Counted from the first letter of the stretch, positions 15,526 to 24,555 are shown. The stretch: 64,000 nucleotides of DNA from Bog-532 sp963775825 (GCA_963775825.1 CAVZKY010000001.1:75338-139337); one strand, 5' to 3'. The notes: generated from the sequence alone by a model not told the origin. Numbers and translations are program-made.

Positions 15526-16319
15526 AGATCGCAAGCCAGGTGCACCTGGCGCAGACCATCTTCGAGGACTCCTTCACCTACCTGCAGTCCCAGGTGAAGA
15601 CGGCGATCCCGAAGCTGACCATCCCGTCGCCGAACATGGTGCACTACCGGGGTGGCCCGGCGTCGATCGACCCCAGCGTCTACCCGGACATCGAGGAGTT
15701 CTGGGCTGACCTGGCCGGCGCGTACGCCGAAGAGGTCCGGCGGCTGGGCGAGCTGGGCTGCCAGTACCTGCAGTTCGACGACACCAGCCTGGCCTACCTC
15801 AACGACCCGGCGCAGCGCGCGGAGATCGCCGAGCGGGGCGAGGACGCCGACCATCTGCACCTGCGCTACATCCGGCAGATCAACGACGCGCTGGCGGCCA
15901 GGCCGGACGGGATGGCCGTGACCACGCACATGTGCCGGGGCAACTTCCGGTCGTCGTGGGCCGCTGAAGGGGGCTACGACTTCGTCGCCGAGGCCTTGTT
16001 CAGCGAGCTGAACGTGGACGGTTTCTTCCTGGAGTACGACGACGCGCGGTCCGGGGGCTTCGAGCCGCTGCGTTTCATCCCCAGGGGCAAGATGGTCGTG
16101 CTGGGCCTGGTCACCACCAAGCGCGGCCAGCTGGAGGATCCCGGCCAGCTCAAGCGGCGCATCGACGAGGCGTCCCAGTACGTCCCGCTCGATCAGCTCT
16201 GCCTGTCCCCGCAGTGCGGGTTCTCCTCCACCGTCGAGGGCAACACGCTGACCTACGACGAAGAGGTCGCCAAGCTGCGGCTGATCGTGGACGTCGCCCG
16301 CGACGTCTGGGGCGACTGA
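15201..16319 (+). CDS. MetE C-terminal-like cobalamin-independent methyltransferase (YxjG/YxjH type)
   Basis: A 372-residue protein equivalent to the catalytic C-terminal half of MetE. The zinc site is intact: THMCRGN gives His and Cys, FFLEYDD the Glu, and SPQCGFSS the last Cys. The N-terminus FRADHVGSLLRP is typical of the short YxjG/YxjH proteins, which transfer methyl groups to homocysteine or related thiols from a donor that differs from full MetE. The ATG at 15201 has GAGCGAGG upstream. It overlaps the run-on end of the glycosyltransferase frame. No methionine-pathway neighbour or riboswitch is visible. Confidence 0.85.
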   Translation: MRRTTPPFRADHVGSLLRPGRLLRAREQFAAGQLPAQDLRAVEDDAIAEAVRMQEDVGLQAATDGEFRRASWHMDFIYSLGGISKAPGNLAVRFRNESGAIEWTPAALKIASQVHLAQTIFEDSFTYLQSQVKTAIPKLTIPSPNMVHYRGGPASIDPSVYPDIEEFWADLAGAYAEEVRRLGELGCQYLQFDDTSLAYLNDPAQRAEIAERGEDADHLHLRYIRQINDALAARPDGMAVTTHMCRGNFRSSWAAEGGYDFVAEALFSELNVDGFFLEYDDARSGGFEPLRFIPRGKMVVLGLVTTKRGQLEDPGQLKRRIDEASQYVPLDQLCLSPQCGFSSTVEGNTLTYDEEVAKLRLIVDVARDVWGD

Positions 16320-16327
16320 ACGCCGCG

Positions 16328-17262
16328 GTGCTCCGTGACGTCAGCGACCTGCTGGCCTGCCCGGTGTGCGGGCGCGGCTTCGCCCTCCGGCCGCCCGCGC
16401 TGCGCTGCGCCAGCGGGCACAGTTTCGACATCGCCCGGCAGGGCTACGTCAACCTGCTGCCGGGCGGGGCGCGGCCAGGCACCGCCGACACGGCGGAGAT
16501 GGTGGCGGCCCGGCAGGCTTTCCTGGCCGCCGGGCACTACGCGCCGCTGGCGGGCGCGATCGCCGACCTGGCCGCGGCCACGGTCCCGGCCGGGCCGCGG
16601 CCCTGCGTCCTCGACGCCGGATCCGGTCCCGGCTATTACCTGGCCGCCGTCCTGGACCGCCTCGCCGCCCGCCCGTCTGGGCCAGGGCCGGAAGACCGCA
16701 CCGGGCCGGCGGCCTGGCCATGGACATCTCCGCCCGGGCGCTGCGCCGGGCCGCGCGGGCCCATCCCGCGATCGGCGCGGTCGGCTGGGACACCTGGCGG
16801 CCATTCCCGGTGCGGGACGCCGTGATGTCCCTGGTCCTCGACGTCTTCGCGCCGCGCAACGCCGCGGAGTTCCGCCGGGTGCTGCGGGACGACGGCGCGC
16901 TGATCGTCGTCACGCCGGCCCCGGGCCACCTTGCCGAGCTGACCGGACCGGCCGGCCTGCTGGCCGTCGACGAGCGCAAGGATGAGCGGCTGGCCGCCGC
17001 CCTGGGCGCCCACTTCGCTCTGGCCCGCGACCAGGAGCTCAGCCTCGGGCTGCGGCTGACCCGGGCCGAGGCGGGGGCCCTGGCCGGGATGGGGCCGTCC
17101 GCCCGGCACGCCGGGCCGGACGGCGGCGGCGGCCGCCTGGCCGCCCTGACCGAGCCGGTCGCCGTGACCGCTGCCTTCCGGATCGCCTGCTACCGGCCCG
17201 CAGATTCCCCGTCGCCAGGGCCCGAAAATGGGGTGAACTTTGCGCGCCCCTGGCGACCATGA
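16328..17262 (+). CDS. RlmA-like 23S rRNA guanine-N1 methyltransferase, apparent frameshift
   Basis: The N-terminal zinc module is clear: LLACPVCGRGFALRP, then LRCASGHSFDIARQGYVNLL, as in RlmA/TlrB family methyltransferases that modify G745/G748 of 23S rRNA. The SAM-binding motif VLDAGSGPGYYLAAVLDRL follows. About 16700-16720, in a GC-rich run, the frame changes; LAMDISARALRRAARAHP, VMSLVLDVFAPRNAAEFRRVL and LIVVTPAPGHLAEL continue the domain. The total fits the family length of about 280-300 residues. The GTG at 16328 is the most likely start. TlrB-type members give macrolide tolerance, but which type this is cannot be told. Confidence 0.75.
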
Positions 17263-17307
17263 CAAGGTTTCACCGCTCCGGTACCGGGAGGCGGCCATGA
17301 CGCCAGG

Positions 17308-17313
17308 TAGGGT
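17308..17313 (+). promoter_or_regulatory. -10 element (TAGGGT) for a leaderless start
   Basis: TAGGGT fits TANNNT and ends six bases before the GTG at 17320, with no ribosome-binding site between; it predicts a leaderless message for the phosphatidyltransferase gene. Confidence 0.4.
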
Positions 17314-17319
17314 CGCGGC

Positions 17320-18003
17320 GTGGACCAGATCGGCGGGAGGGATTCCGGCAGCGGAGACAGCCCCGGCCGTGCCAGCGTTTCCGCAGCTGATGACGGCGCA
17401 GCTGATGACGGCGCTGGCCTGGACCGCGTGGTCACCATCCCGAATGCGCTCAGCGTGGCGCGGCTGGTCGGGGTGCCCGTGTTCCTCTGGCTCGTCCTCG
17501 GCCCGCACGCCGACGCCTGGGCCGTGGCCCTGCTGATCGCGTCCGCCGCCACGGACTGGCTCGACGGGAAGCTCGCCCGCGCGCTGAACCAGCAGAGCCG
17601 GCTCGGCGAGGCGCTCGACCCGGCCGCCGACCGGCTTTACATCGCCGCCACGCTCGTCGCCCTGGCCGTGCGCGGGATCATCCCGTGGTGGCTGTTCGCG
17701 CTGCTCGTGGTCCGCGAGCTCGTCGTGGCCGGTGCCCTGGGACTGCTCAAACGGCGGATGGGATTCGGCACGCTGCAGGTCAGTTTTGCCGGAAAAACAG
17801 CTACGCTTTGCCTGCTATATGCGTTTCCGCTGCTGCTGCTCGGGACGTACGCCGGGACCTGGGCCGAGATCGCCCGCATTATCGGCTGGGCGTTCGCGGT
17901 CTGGGGCACGGCGCTGTACTGGTGGGCGGCGGCGCTCTACCTCACCCAGATCCGAGCTCTGCTGACCGGGCGGCTCGCTTCCGGTCAGGCCCCCACCAGC
18001 TGA
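17320..18003 (+). CDS. CDP-alcohol phosphatidyltransferase family protein
   Basis: A 227-residue membrane enzyme with the full CDP-alcohol phosphotransferase motif D-x2-DG-x2-AR-x8-G-x3-D-x3-D, seen as DWLDGKLARALNQQSRLG then EALDPAADR. Five or six membrane helices follow the active site. It makes a phospholipid from CDP-diacylglycerol and an alcohol, most like PgsA-type enzymes, but the alcohol (glycerol phosphate, inositol phosphate or other) is not determined. The first 30 residues are acidic and low complexity. It lies 60 bases before the sugar nucleotidyltransferase fusion, a common actinobacterial pairing. Confidence 0.85.
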   Translation: MDQIGGRDSGSGDSPGRASVSAADDGAADDGAGLDRVVTIPNALSVARLVGVPVFLWLVLGPHADAWAVALLIASAATDWLDGKLARALNQQSRLGEALDPAADRLYIAATLVALAVRGIIPWWLFALLVVRELVVAGALGLLKRRMGFGTLQVSFAGKTATLCLLYAFPLLLLGTYAGTWAEIARIIGWAFAVWGTALYWWAAALYLTQIRALLTGRLASGQAPTS

Positions 18004-18063
18004 ACATCGATGACAGGGCCACCGATGAGCGCAGAAGGTATCCCGGAGGGAGCGGCGTAAGCG

Positions 18064-20562
18064 TTGAAGGCCGTCGTGATGGCGGGCGGAGAAGGGACGC
18101 GGCTGCGTCCGATGACCGCCAACCAGCCCAAGCCCCTGCTTCCTGTGGCCAACCGGCCGATCATGGAGCACGTTCTGCGGCTGCTGAAGCGGCACGGGTT
18201 CTCCGATACTGTCGTCACCGTCCAGTTCCTCGCCGCGCTGATCCGCAACTACTTCGCGGACGGCGAGGACTTTGGCATGAACCTGCAGTACGCGACCGAG
18301 GAGATGCCGCTCGGCACGGCGGGCAGCGTGAAGAACGCCGAGGATGCACTGCGTGACGACCCGTTCGTGGTCATCTCCGGCGACGCCCTCACCGACATCG
18401 ACCTGACCGCCATGGTCCAGTTCCACAAGGAGCAGGGCGCGCTGGTCACCGTCGGGCTGACCCGGGTGCCCGACCCGCTGGAGTTCGGCATCGTCATCGC
18501 CGACGAGGACGGCCGGATCCAGCGGTTCCTGGAGAAACCGACCTGGGGCCAGGTCTTCTCGGACACCGTGAACACCGGCATCTACGTGATGGAGCCCGAG
18601 GTGCTGGCCGAGGTGATGGCGGGGGAGTCGGTCGACTGGTCCGCCGACGTCTTCCCGAGCCTGCTCAAGCGCGGCGCGCCGCTGTTCGGGTACATCTCGG
18701 ACGGGTACTGGGAAGACGTCGGCAACCTCGAGAGCTACCTCAAGGCCCAGGCCGATGTGCTGGCCCGGCGGGTCAACGCCGACATCGACGGGTTCGAGGT
18801 CTCACCTGGCGTGTGGGTCGCCGAGGGCGCCGAGGTCGACCCGGAGGCCGTGCTCACCGGCCCGCTGTGCATCGGGGACTACGCCAAGGTCGAAGCCGGG
18901 GCGCAGCTGCGCGAGTACACGGTGATCGGCAGCAACGTGGTGGTCAAGGAGGGCGCGTTCCTGCACCGGGCCGTCGTGCACAACAACGTGTACGTGGGCC
19001 AGGGCGCGACCCTGCGCGGCTGCGTGATCGGCAAGAACACCGACGTCATGCGGCTGGCCCGGATCGAGGAGTCCGCCGTCGTGGGGGACGAGTGCGTCAT
19101 CGAGCCGGAGGCCTACCTGTCCGCCGGGGTCAAGGTGTACCCGTTCAAGACGATCGAGGCCGGTGCGGTCGTCAACAACAGCGTCATCTGGGAGTCCCGC
19201 GGCAGTCGGACCCTGTTCGGCCAGCGCGGTGTATCCGGCCTGGTCAACGTCGAGGTGACCCCGGAACTGTGCGTCCGGCTGGCTAGCGCGTACGCCACCA
19301 CCCTGAACAAGGGCTCGACCGTCACGACGTCCCGCGACGCGTCGCGGGCCGCGCGGACGTTCAAGCGGGCCGTCCAGGGCGCGCTTAACGCCAGCGCCAT
19401 CAACGTCGTCGACCTGGAGGCGCAGCCGCTGCCGGTGGCCCGGTTCGAGACTGAGCGCAGCGACTACAGCGGCGGGATCGCGCTGCGGACCACACCGGGT
19501 GACGCCCAGTCCATCGACATCCTCTTCCTCGACAAGCGCGGCGCTGAGCTGTCCCAGGCCGCCCAGCGCAAGCTGGAGCGGGTCTTCTCCCGGCAGGAAT
19601 ACCGGCGGGCGTTCCCGGGCGAGATCGCCGACCTCACCTACCCGCCCCGCGTCATCGAGTGGTACACCCGCGAACTGCTGCGCTGCGTGGACATGTCCGC
19701 GGTCCGCGAGACCGGGATGAAGGTGGTCGCCGACTGCGCGGGCGGCACCACCTCGCTGGTCCTGCCCCACCTGCTCGGCCGCATTGGCGTCGAGGTGCTC
19801 ACCATCAACAACCGGCTGGATGAGGTGTCACCGACAGAGACCGTCGCCCAGCAGCGTGCGGGTCTGCAGCGCCTGTCGGAGGTGGTTTCCTCGTCCCGGG
19901 CCTCGTTCGGGGTCCGGTTCGACCCGGTCGGCGAGCGGATCCGGATCGTGGACGAGAAAGGCGAGGTGGTCAGCGACGAGCGGGCCCTGCTCGTCGTGCT
20001 GGACCTGGTGGCCGCCGAGCGCAAGACCGGCCGGGTCGCGCTGCCGGTGACCACCACCCGCGTCGCGGAGCAGGTCTGCCGGTTCCACGGGGTCCAGGTG
20101 AACTGGACGCCCACCTCAATGGCTGCGCTGACCGAGGCGGCGGCGGAAGACGACGTGATCTTCGCTGCGGACGGGCGGGGCGGCTTCGTCGTGCCCGAGT
20201 TCACCCGGACTGTCGACGGGATCGCGACGTTCGCCCGGCTGATCGGCCTGGTCGCGCGGACCCGGCTCACGCTCAGCCAGATCGACGCCAGGATCCCGGA
20301 CGCCTACCTGCTCAGGCGGTCCATGCCGACGCCCTGGGCGGCCAAGGGCAGCGTCATGCGGACCGTGGTAGAAGCCGCGGGCAGCCGCGAGCTGGATACC
20401 ACCGACGGGGTGCGCGTGGTGGAGCCCGACCGGGGCTGGGCGCTTGTGCTGCCGGATCGGGCTGACGCCGTGACCCACCTGTGGGCCGAGGGCACCGATG
20501 CCGACGCCGCGCAGCTGCTGCTGGACGAGTGGGCCAGCATCGTGGAGCGGGCTGGCGAATAG
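18064..20562 (+). CDS. Mannose-1-phosphate guanylyltransferase/phosphomannomutase-like fusion
   Basis: An 832-residue three-domain protein. Residues 1-235 are a nucleotidyltransferase (VVMAGGEGTRLRPMT, PKPLLPVANRPI, SGDALTDID, FLEKPT, NTGIYV). Residues about 255-370 are left-handed hexapeptide repeats. The rest resembles phosphohexomutases, with TTSRDASRAARTFKRA as the phosphoserine loop, though parts such as the metal loop are weak. In actinobacteria such proteins are annotated as GDP-mannose pyrophosphorylases; the true sugar is not settled by sequence. The TTG at 18064 has GGAGGGAG ten bases upstream. It likely feeds cell-envelope glycans, in line with the mannosyltransferase-like gene nearby. 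Confidence 0.85.
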   Translation: MKAVVMAGGEGTRLRPMTANQPKPLLPVANRPIMEHVLRLLKRHGFSDTVVTVQFLAALIRNYFADGEDFGMNLQYATEEMPLGTAGSVKNAEDALRDDPFVVISGDALTDIDLTAMVQFHKEQGALVTVGLTRVPDPLEFGIVIADEDGRIQRFLEKPTWGQVFSDTVNTGIYVMEPEVLAEVMAGESVDWSADVFPSLLKRGAPLFGYISDGYWEDVGNLESYLKAQADVLARRVNADIDGFEVSPGVWVAEGAEVDPEAVLTGPLCIGDYAKVEAGAQLREYTVIGSNVVVKEGAFLHRAVVHNNVYVGQGATLRGCVIGKNTDVMRLARIEESAVVGDECVIEPEAYLSAGVKVYPFKTIEAGAVVNNSVIWESRGSRTLFGQRGVSGLVNVEVTPELCVRLASAYATTLNKGSTVTTSRDASRAARTFKRAVQGALNASAINVVDLEAQPLPVARFETERSDYSGGIALRTTPGDAQSIDILFLDKRGAELSQAAQRKLERVFSRQEYRRAFPGEIADLTYPPRVIEWYTRELLRCVDMSAVRETGMKVVADCAGGTTSLVLPHLLGRIGVEVLTINNRLDEVSPTETVAQQRAGLQRLSEVVSSSRASFGVRFDPVGERIRIVDEKGEVVSDERALLVVLDLVAAERKTGRVALPVTTTRVAEQVCRFHGVQVNWTPTSMAALTEAAAEDDVIFAADGRGGFVVPEFTRTVDGIATFARLIGLVARTRLTLSQIDARIPDAYLLRRSMPTPWAAKGSVMRTVVEAAGSRELDTTDGVRVVEPDRGWALVLPDRADAVTHLWAEGTDADAAQLLLDEWASIVERAGE

Positions 20563-21042
20563 GTCAACGGGGCCGCTAGCGGATGGCTGGGGGTGGCCGC
20601 CGCGATTGGTCATCTGCTGGCACAAGCCGCGCTATGGTGGAGGACTGACGAGGTACGCCATGTCGAGAATTCGAACAGCCGTGAGACAATCAGCCACACC
20701 ACGGGGCGAGAGCCGCCAAAAGGCTCGCAGTCCCAGTGGCGAGTCCCCGGCTCGCGTGTTCCGGCCGGGCGGCGGCATGGCGGAGGAGGAGCGGCGGTGT
20801 GGCGTAGACGTCGCGCCGGGGGCAGCGAGCGAACCCCGGATGGGGCGCCCTCCGGTGGCAGTGGCGGCGGGCCTGTCAAGGGCTGGCGGCGGCTGCTCGC
20901 GTGGCGCATGGACCGGCACGCCCCCGCCCCGGTAACGTGGTCACCCTCATCCCACGAACCCGCGTCGTATGCGCAGGGACCGGGCCCGGACGGGGCCCCC
21001 GCCGAGTGGGACTGGCCCATAGAGGGGAGGCCTGGCGGAGCA
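20563..21042. other. 480-base gap upstream of garA with no supported gene
   Basis: Open frames run through this region on several frames, as expected at this GC, but none has recognisable domains or a convincing start. In many actinobacteria this position, between the nucleotidyltransferase and garA, holds DUF881, a small basic protein and gcvH; I see none of them. An EcoRI-containing AT-richer stretch near 20655-20700 (AATTCGAACAGCCGTGAGAC) may be promoter DNA. Confidence 0.5.
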
Positions 21043-21591
21043 ATGGCCAGTGTCTACTGCACGCAATGCGGTCGCCCGAATCCGGATGACGCACGCTTCT
21101 GCTCGAACTGCGGCACCCCCCTGATGCGGGGATCGGCCGAGCATCCGGGAGAGACCACCTCCACGATCTCGCTGGCCCGTGCCGAGGCGCTCGACGCCGA
21201 ACTGAACGACGAGCCGCTGGCCGATCCAGCCATGCTGGAGGCGCTGCCGGCCGATACGGCGCTGCTGGTGGTGCACCGCGGCCCCAACGCGGGCAGCCGG
21301 TTCCTGCTCGACAGCGAGCTGACCACGGCCGGGCGGCACCCCGACAGCGACATCTTCCTCGACGACGTGACCGTCTCCCGCCGCCACGCGGAGTTCTACC
21401 GGATGGGCACCCGGTTCAGTGTCCGGGACGTCGGCAGCCTGAACGGTACCTACGTCAACCGGGACCGGATCGAGGAGACCGAGCTGTTCAGCGGGGACGA
21501 GGTGCAGATCGGAAAGTTCCGGCTCATCTTCATGACGCATCCGCGCCTCCAGGGACAGCGGCGCGGCGGAGGCGCACAGGACTACGCATGA
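21043..21591 (+). CDS. garA: GarA/OdhI-type FHA protein with zinc ribbon
   Basis: A 182-residue regulator. Residues 3-30 are a zinc ribbon with two CxxC pairs (YCTQCGRPNPDDARFCSNCG). GETTSTIS carries the ETTS motif that PknB/PknG-type kinases phosphorylate in mycobacterial GarA. An FHA domain covers about residues 75-165 (AGRHPDSDIFLDDVTVSRRH, VRDVGSLNGTYVNRD). Unphosphorylated GarA inhibits 2-oxoglutarate dehydrogenase and glutamate dehydrogenase; phosphorylation closes it on itself (established for mycobacteria and corynebacteria). Mycobacterial GarA lacks the zinc ribbon. The stop overlaps the following MerR gene (ATGA), and the synteny supports the call. Confidence 0.88.
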   Translation: MASVYCTQCGRPNPDDARFCSNCGTPLMRGSAEHPGETTSTISLARAEALDAELNDEPLADPAMLEALPADTALLVVHRGPNAGSRFLLDSELTTAGRHPDSDIFLDDVTVSRRHAEFYRMGTRFSVRDVGSLNGTYVNRDRIEETELFSGDEVQIGKFRLIFMTHPRLQGQRRGGGAQDYA

Positions 21592-22388
21592 ACTCATCGC
21601 GCGAGCCTGCCTCCTTCGGGATCGGTGGGGTTCTCGCCCGGCTGCGAGCTGAGTTCCCGGACATCAGCACCTCCAAGATCCGCTTCCTGGAGGCCGAGGG
21701 CCTGATCGAGCCGGCCCGGTCGCGGTCGGGATACCGGCAGTTCGCCCTGGCCGACGTCGAGCGGCTCCGGTACATCCTGACCGCCCAGCGGGACGAGTAC
21801 CTGCCGCTGCGGGTCATCAAGGAGCGCCTGGCCGCCATTGACGCGTCCGCGCAGACCAGCGCCCGGCCCACGCTCGCCGCCTCGCTCGCCGGTGCGGCCG
21901 CGGCCGACGAGGCGTCCCGGCGCGGCACCGGCGGTCACGGTTCCCCGCTGACCCGCGCCGAACTGCTGGAGACGGCCGGGATCGACGGCGACAGCCTGGC
22001 CGAACTGGAAGACTACGGCCTGATCCGGCGGTCCGGGCGGCACTACGGAAGGGACGCGCTCGAGGTGGCGCGGGCCGCCGCGGCGCTGGCCAGGTTCGGC
22101 GTTGGCGCCCGGCATCTGCGCGGTGTGAAAGCCTCGGCCGACCGGGACGTCTCGCTGGTCGAACAGCTTGTTTCCCCGCAGTTGCGGCAGCGCGGGCCCG
22201 GAGTGCGGGCCTCCGCCGCACGTGACGCCTGGCAAATCGCGACGCTGACCCTCTGGCTGCACGCCGCCCTGGTCGAATCCGCGCTGGATGAAGCGGGCCT
22301 GGCCGGATCGGTCGCGGCCCCGCCGGCCCTCCTCCCCACCTCAGCCGCAGACGCCCAGGGTGGGTTGCGCTCCGCCTCAGGCCGATAG
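21588..22388 (+). CDS. ftsR: MerR family regulator, FtsR-like
   Basis: A 266-residue protein with an N-terminal MerR winged helix: IGGVLARLRAEFPDISTSKIRFLEAEGLI, SGYRQFALADVERLRYIL. A C-terminal helical effector region lies after a Ser/Ala-rich linker. Its place directly after garA, with a four-base overlap, is that of Rv1828 in Mycobacterium and FtsR in Corynebacterium, an activator of ftsZ. The symbol therefore rests on synteny plus family. No Cys pattern for metal sensing is present in the C-terminal region. Confidence 0.8.
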   Translation: MNSSREPASFGIGGVLARLRAEFPDISTSKIRFLEAEGLIEPARSRSGYRQFALADVERLRYILTAQRDEYLPLRVIKERLAAIDASAQTSARPTLAASLAGAAAADEASRRGTGGHGSPLTRAELLETAGIDGDSLAELEDYGLIRRSGRHYGRDALEVARAAAALARFGVGARHLRGVKASADRDVSLVEQLVSPQLRQRGPGVRASAARDAWQIATLTLWLHAALVESALDEAGLAGSVAAPPALLPTSAADAQGGLRSASGR

Positions 22389-22459
22389 CGGGTGTACCTT
22401 GACAAAGGGAGTGGCCAGCCAGCGATGGGTGTGCCAATCGCACGTGGGATGGAGCTGTA

Positions 22460-22930
22460 GTGCGGCAGATGGAGGTCGTCGGCGTCCGGGTCGAGATGCC
22501 GTCGAACAGCCCTATCGTCTTGCTCAAGGAGACGCAGGGTGACCGGTACTTGCCCATCTGGATCGGCGCCGTCGAGGCGACGGCCATCGCGTTCGCCCAG
22601 CAGGGCATGGTGTCGCCACGGCCGCTGACGCACGATCTTTTCCGTGACGTACTCGATGTGCTGAACGTCCAGCTACGCACGGTCAACATCACCGCGCTGC
22701 GGGACGGGATCTTCTACGCCGACCTGGTGTTCTCGAACGGTGCGGAGGTCAGCGCCCGGCCTTCGGACTCGATCGCGCTGGCGCTGCGCACCGGTGCCTC
22801 GATCTTCGCCGCCGAGGAGATTCTGGACGAGGCCGGGGTAGCCATCCCAGACGAGCAGGAGGACGAGGTTGAGAAGTTCCGGGAGTTTCTGGACACCATC
22901 TCGCCCGAGGACTTCGGCCGGGCTACCTGA
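22460..22930 (+). CDS. Bifunctional nuclease (DUF151/BFN) family protein
   Basis: A 156-residue protein matching BFN-domain proteins: VVGVRVEMPSNSPIVLLKE, YLPIWIGAVEATAIAFAQQG, PLTHDLFRDVLDVL and ARPSDSIALALRTGA. Plant and algal members show RNase and DNase activity; the bacterial function (Rv1829 family) is unsettled. The GTG at 22460 has GGAG close upstream; an ATG three codons in is possible. The acidic C-terminus (EDEVEKFREFL) is typical. It is part of the conserved garA-MerR-BFN-MerR block. Confidence 0.85.
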   Translation: MRQMEVVGVRVEMPSNSPIVLLKETQGDRYLPIWIGAVEATAIAFAQQGMVSPRPLTHDLFRDVLDVLNVQLRTVNITALRDGIFYADLVFSNGAEVSARPSDSIALALRTGASIFAAEEILDEAGVAIPDEQEDEVEKFREFLDTISPEDFGRAT

Positions 22931-23071
22931 ATGGTTACTGTACGTCTGCCCAAGCTCGCTGCGGGGCACTGTTACCCCAGGTGGCAGGGCTAAGGTATAC
23001 AGAAGTGGTGGGTGCGCACGGGCCCGTATGCCTGACTTAAACGGAATGTCGCGACGCGCCGAAGGGGATCG

Positions 23072-23100
23072 TTGACGCCATGAGCCGGTCGGCTTACGGT
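23072..23100 (+). promoter_or_regulatory. Sigma-70-type promoter before the second MerR gene
   Basis: TTGACG at 23072-23077 and TACGGT at 23095-23100 are separated by 17 bases, a good housekeeping promoter. The MerR start at 23133 follows after 32 bases with a GGGGAGG binding site between. Confidence 0.5.
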
Positions 23101-23132
23101 TCGAAGCGAGTACCCGGGGAGGTCAGCTCGCG

Positions 23133-23852
23133 ATGGAGGTGGGCGTGGCGGGAACCAGGGGCACGCGATCCCCGGATGGTGACAGGCCGGCTGACCATAG
23201 CCAGCCGGAAGTCCCGCATGCCGAGGAACAGGGCACGCTGTTCGACGACGCAGCGGCTGGACCCGCTGGCCAGCACGGAACTGGCCTCGACGGGGCCGAT
23301 CAGGACGGAGCTGGTCAGGACGTCATGAACGCTGAGCCCAGCCCCACCGAGCCCGCCACCGACGACCCGAACACCGGTTACCGGGGCCCCACCGCCTGCG
23401 CGGCGGCCGGCATCACCTACCGCCAGCTGGACTACTGGGCGCGTACCGGCCTGGTCGAGCCGAGTGTCCGCGGGGCGCACGGTTCCGGCTCCCAGCGCCT
23501 GTATGGCTTCCGCGACATCCTTGTCCTGAAGGTCGTCAAGCGGCTGCTCGACACCGGCATCTCCCTCCAGCAGATCCGCGCCGCCGTGCACCACCTGCGC
23601 GACCGGGGCACCGGCGACCTGGCCGAGGTCACGCTCATGAGCGACGGGGTCAGCGTGTACGAGTGCACGTCACCCGATGAGGTGGTGGATCTCCTGCAAG
23701 GCGGCCAGGGTGTTTTCGGCATCGCGCTCGGCCGGGTGTGGCAGGAGGTCGAAGGTAACCTCGCTGAACTGCCCGCCGTCCGCGCCGAGGACGGCCTGCT
23801 CACCGTGGGCGAGGACGAGCTTTCCCGGCGACGCCAACGGCGAACCGGCTAG
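23133..23852 (+). CDS. MerR family regulator (Rv1830/McdR-like)
   Basis: A 239-residue regulator. The first 80 residues are low complexity and acidic. The MerR domain starts at GYRGPTACAAAGITYRQLDY, with YWARTGLVEPS and RLYGFRDILVLKVVKRLLD. The C-terminal YECTSPDEVVDLLQGGQGVFGIALG is conserved in the Rv1830 (ResR/McdR) group, which affects cell division and antibiotic tolerance in mycobacteria. The ATG at 23133 follows GGGGAGG; starts further in, such as the Met in QDVMNAEP, are possible. Synteny with the garA block supports the assignment. Confidence 0.8.
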   Translation: MEVGVAGTRGTRSPDGDRPADHSQPEVPHAEEQGTLFDDAAAGPAGQHGTGLDGADQDGAGQDVMNAEPSPTEPATDDPNTGYRGPTACAAAGITYRQLDYWARTGLVEPSVRGAHGSGSQRLYGFRDILVLKVVKRLLDTGISLQQIRAAVHHLRDRGTGDLAEVTLMSDGVSVYECTSPDEVVDLLQGGQGVFGIALGRVWQEVEGNLAELPAVRAEDGLLTVGEDELSRRRQRRTG

Positions 23853-23916
23853 CCGAGCCAGACGCATGGGATAACCGTGCTCGCAGGCGTTGCCTGCTCG
23901 CGGGGTGCGCTGCTCG

Positions 23917-23957
23917 TGTGCTGGCCCGGGGGGACGACCCCCCGGAACCCCCCGCGC
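23917..23957. repeat. Dispersed GC hairpin element, single copy
   Basis: GTGCTGGCCCGGGGGGACGA followed by a C-run, CGGAA and a second C-run. It is a member of the family that recurs at 24.4, 30.2, 41.4, 42.4, 46.1-46.6 and 63.9 kb. The G-run and first C-run form a hairpin with a 3-4 base loop. Confidence 0.75.
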
Positions 23958-24212
23958 GGCCCCCTCCCCGTGACTGGCCAGGGTCCGTTGGCCAGCCGGG
24001 CCTGACCCCGCAAGAAGGTGCCCCTGGTGCTGCTGCGACTCCTGAGCCCTTTTTCCGCGCCCTAACCGGCGTCCCGCCCCCGGCACCCCGGTCTACGGGG
24101 TGCATTCTCAGGGATATTCACTGACGATGCTCCCTGTAGGCATCGGCGCGGAAACCGGCGCTGATACCAAACGCGGCTCCCGGGTACACTCGTAGCTGCC
24201 AGTGACACCATC

Positions 24213-24310
24213 CGGGAGAGTCCTCGCGCGGCCAGCGCGGGGCGCCGAAGGGGCAAGTTCCCCGCAACCTCTCAGGCGCCAGGACCGGACGGGACAGGCA
24301 TCTCTGGAGT
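24213..24310 (+). ncRNA. Glycine riboswitch, single aptamer, upstream of gcvP
   Basis: The conserved glycine aptamer blocks are all present in order: CGGGAGAGTCC at 24213, GCGCCGAAGGGGCAAG at 24243, CCTCTCAGGCGCCAGGACCG at 24269, and GGGACAGGCATCTCTGGAG at 24291. I find only one aptamer, not the tandem form. It should switch on the glycine cleavage gene gcvP when glycine is high (established for the class). Its expression platform is unclear because a 103-base repeat pair fills most of the 285 bases up to gcvP. Confidence 0.88.
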
Positions 24311-24350
24311 TAGCGCCGATGGCCTTAACGACAGAGGGGGAGCCGAGGCG

Positions 24351-24555
24351 GCTAACGCTGCTCGGTGGCTTGGCCACCTTCGCCGGGGCCCGCAGTGCTG
24401 GCCCGGGGGGACGACCCCCCGGACCCCCCGGACGGCGGCTTCGCCACCGAGCGGCTGACACTGCTCGGCGGCTTGGCCACCTTCGCCGGGGCCCGCAGTG
24501 CTGGCCCGGGGGACGACCCCCCGGACCCCCCGGACGGCGGCTTCGCCGCCAGGAG
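24351..24555. repeat. Two tandem copies of a 103-base unit holding the GC hairpin
   Basis: Copies begin at 24351 and 24454. Each reads GCT-AC--CTGCTCGG-GGCTTGG, then the GGCCCGCAGTGCTGGCCCGG hairpin module, then GGACGGCGGCTTCGCC. They differ at a few bases and by one G in the G-run. They lie between the glycine riboswitch and gcvP, ending about 40 bases before its start. Confidence 0.85.

Noticed and set aside
20593..21042. Extending garA upstream by about 150 residues
   Set aside because: The added sequence is low complexity; the ATG at 21043 directly precedes the zinc ribbon and has GGCGGAG upstream.
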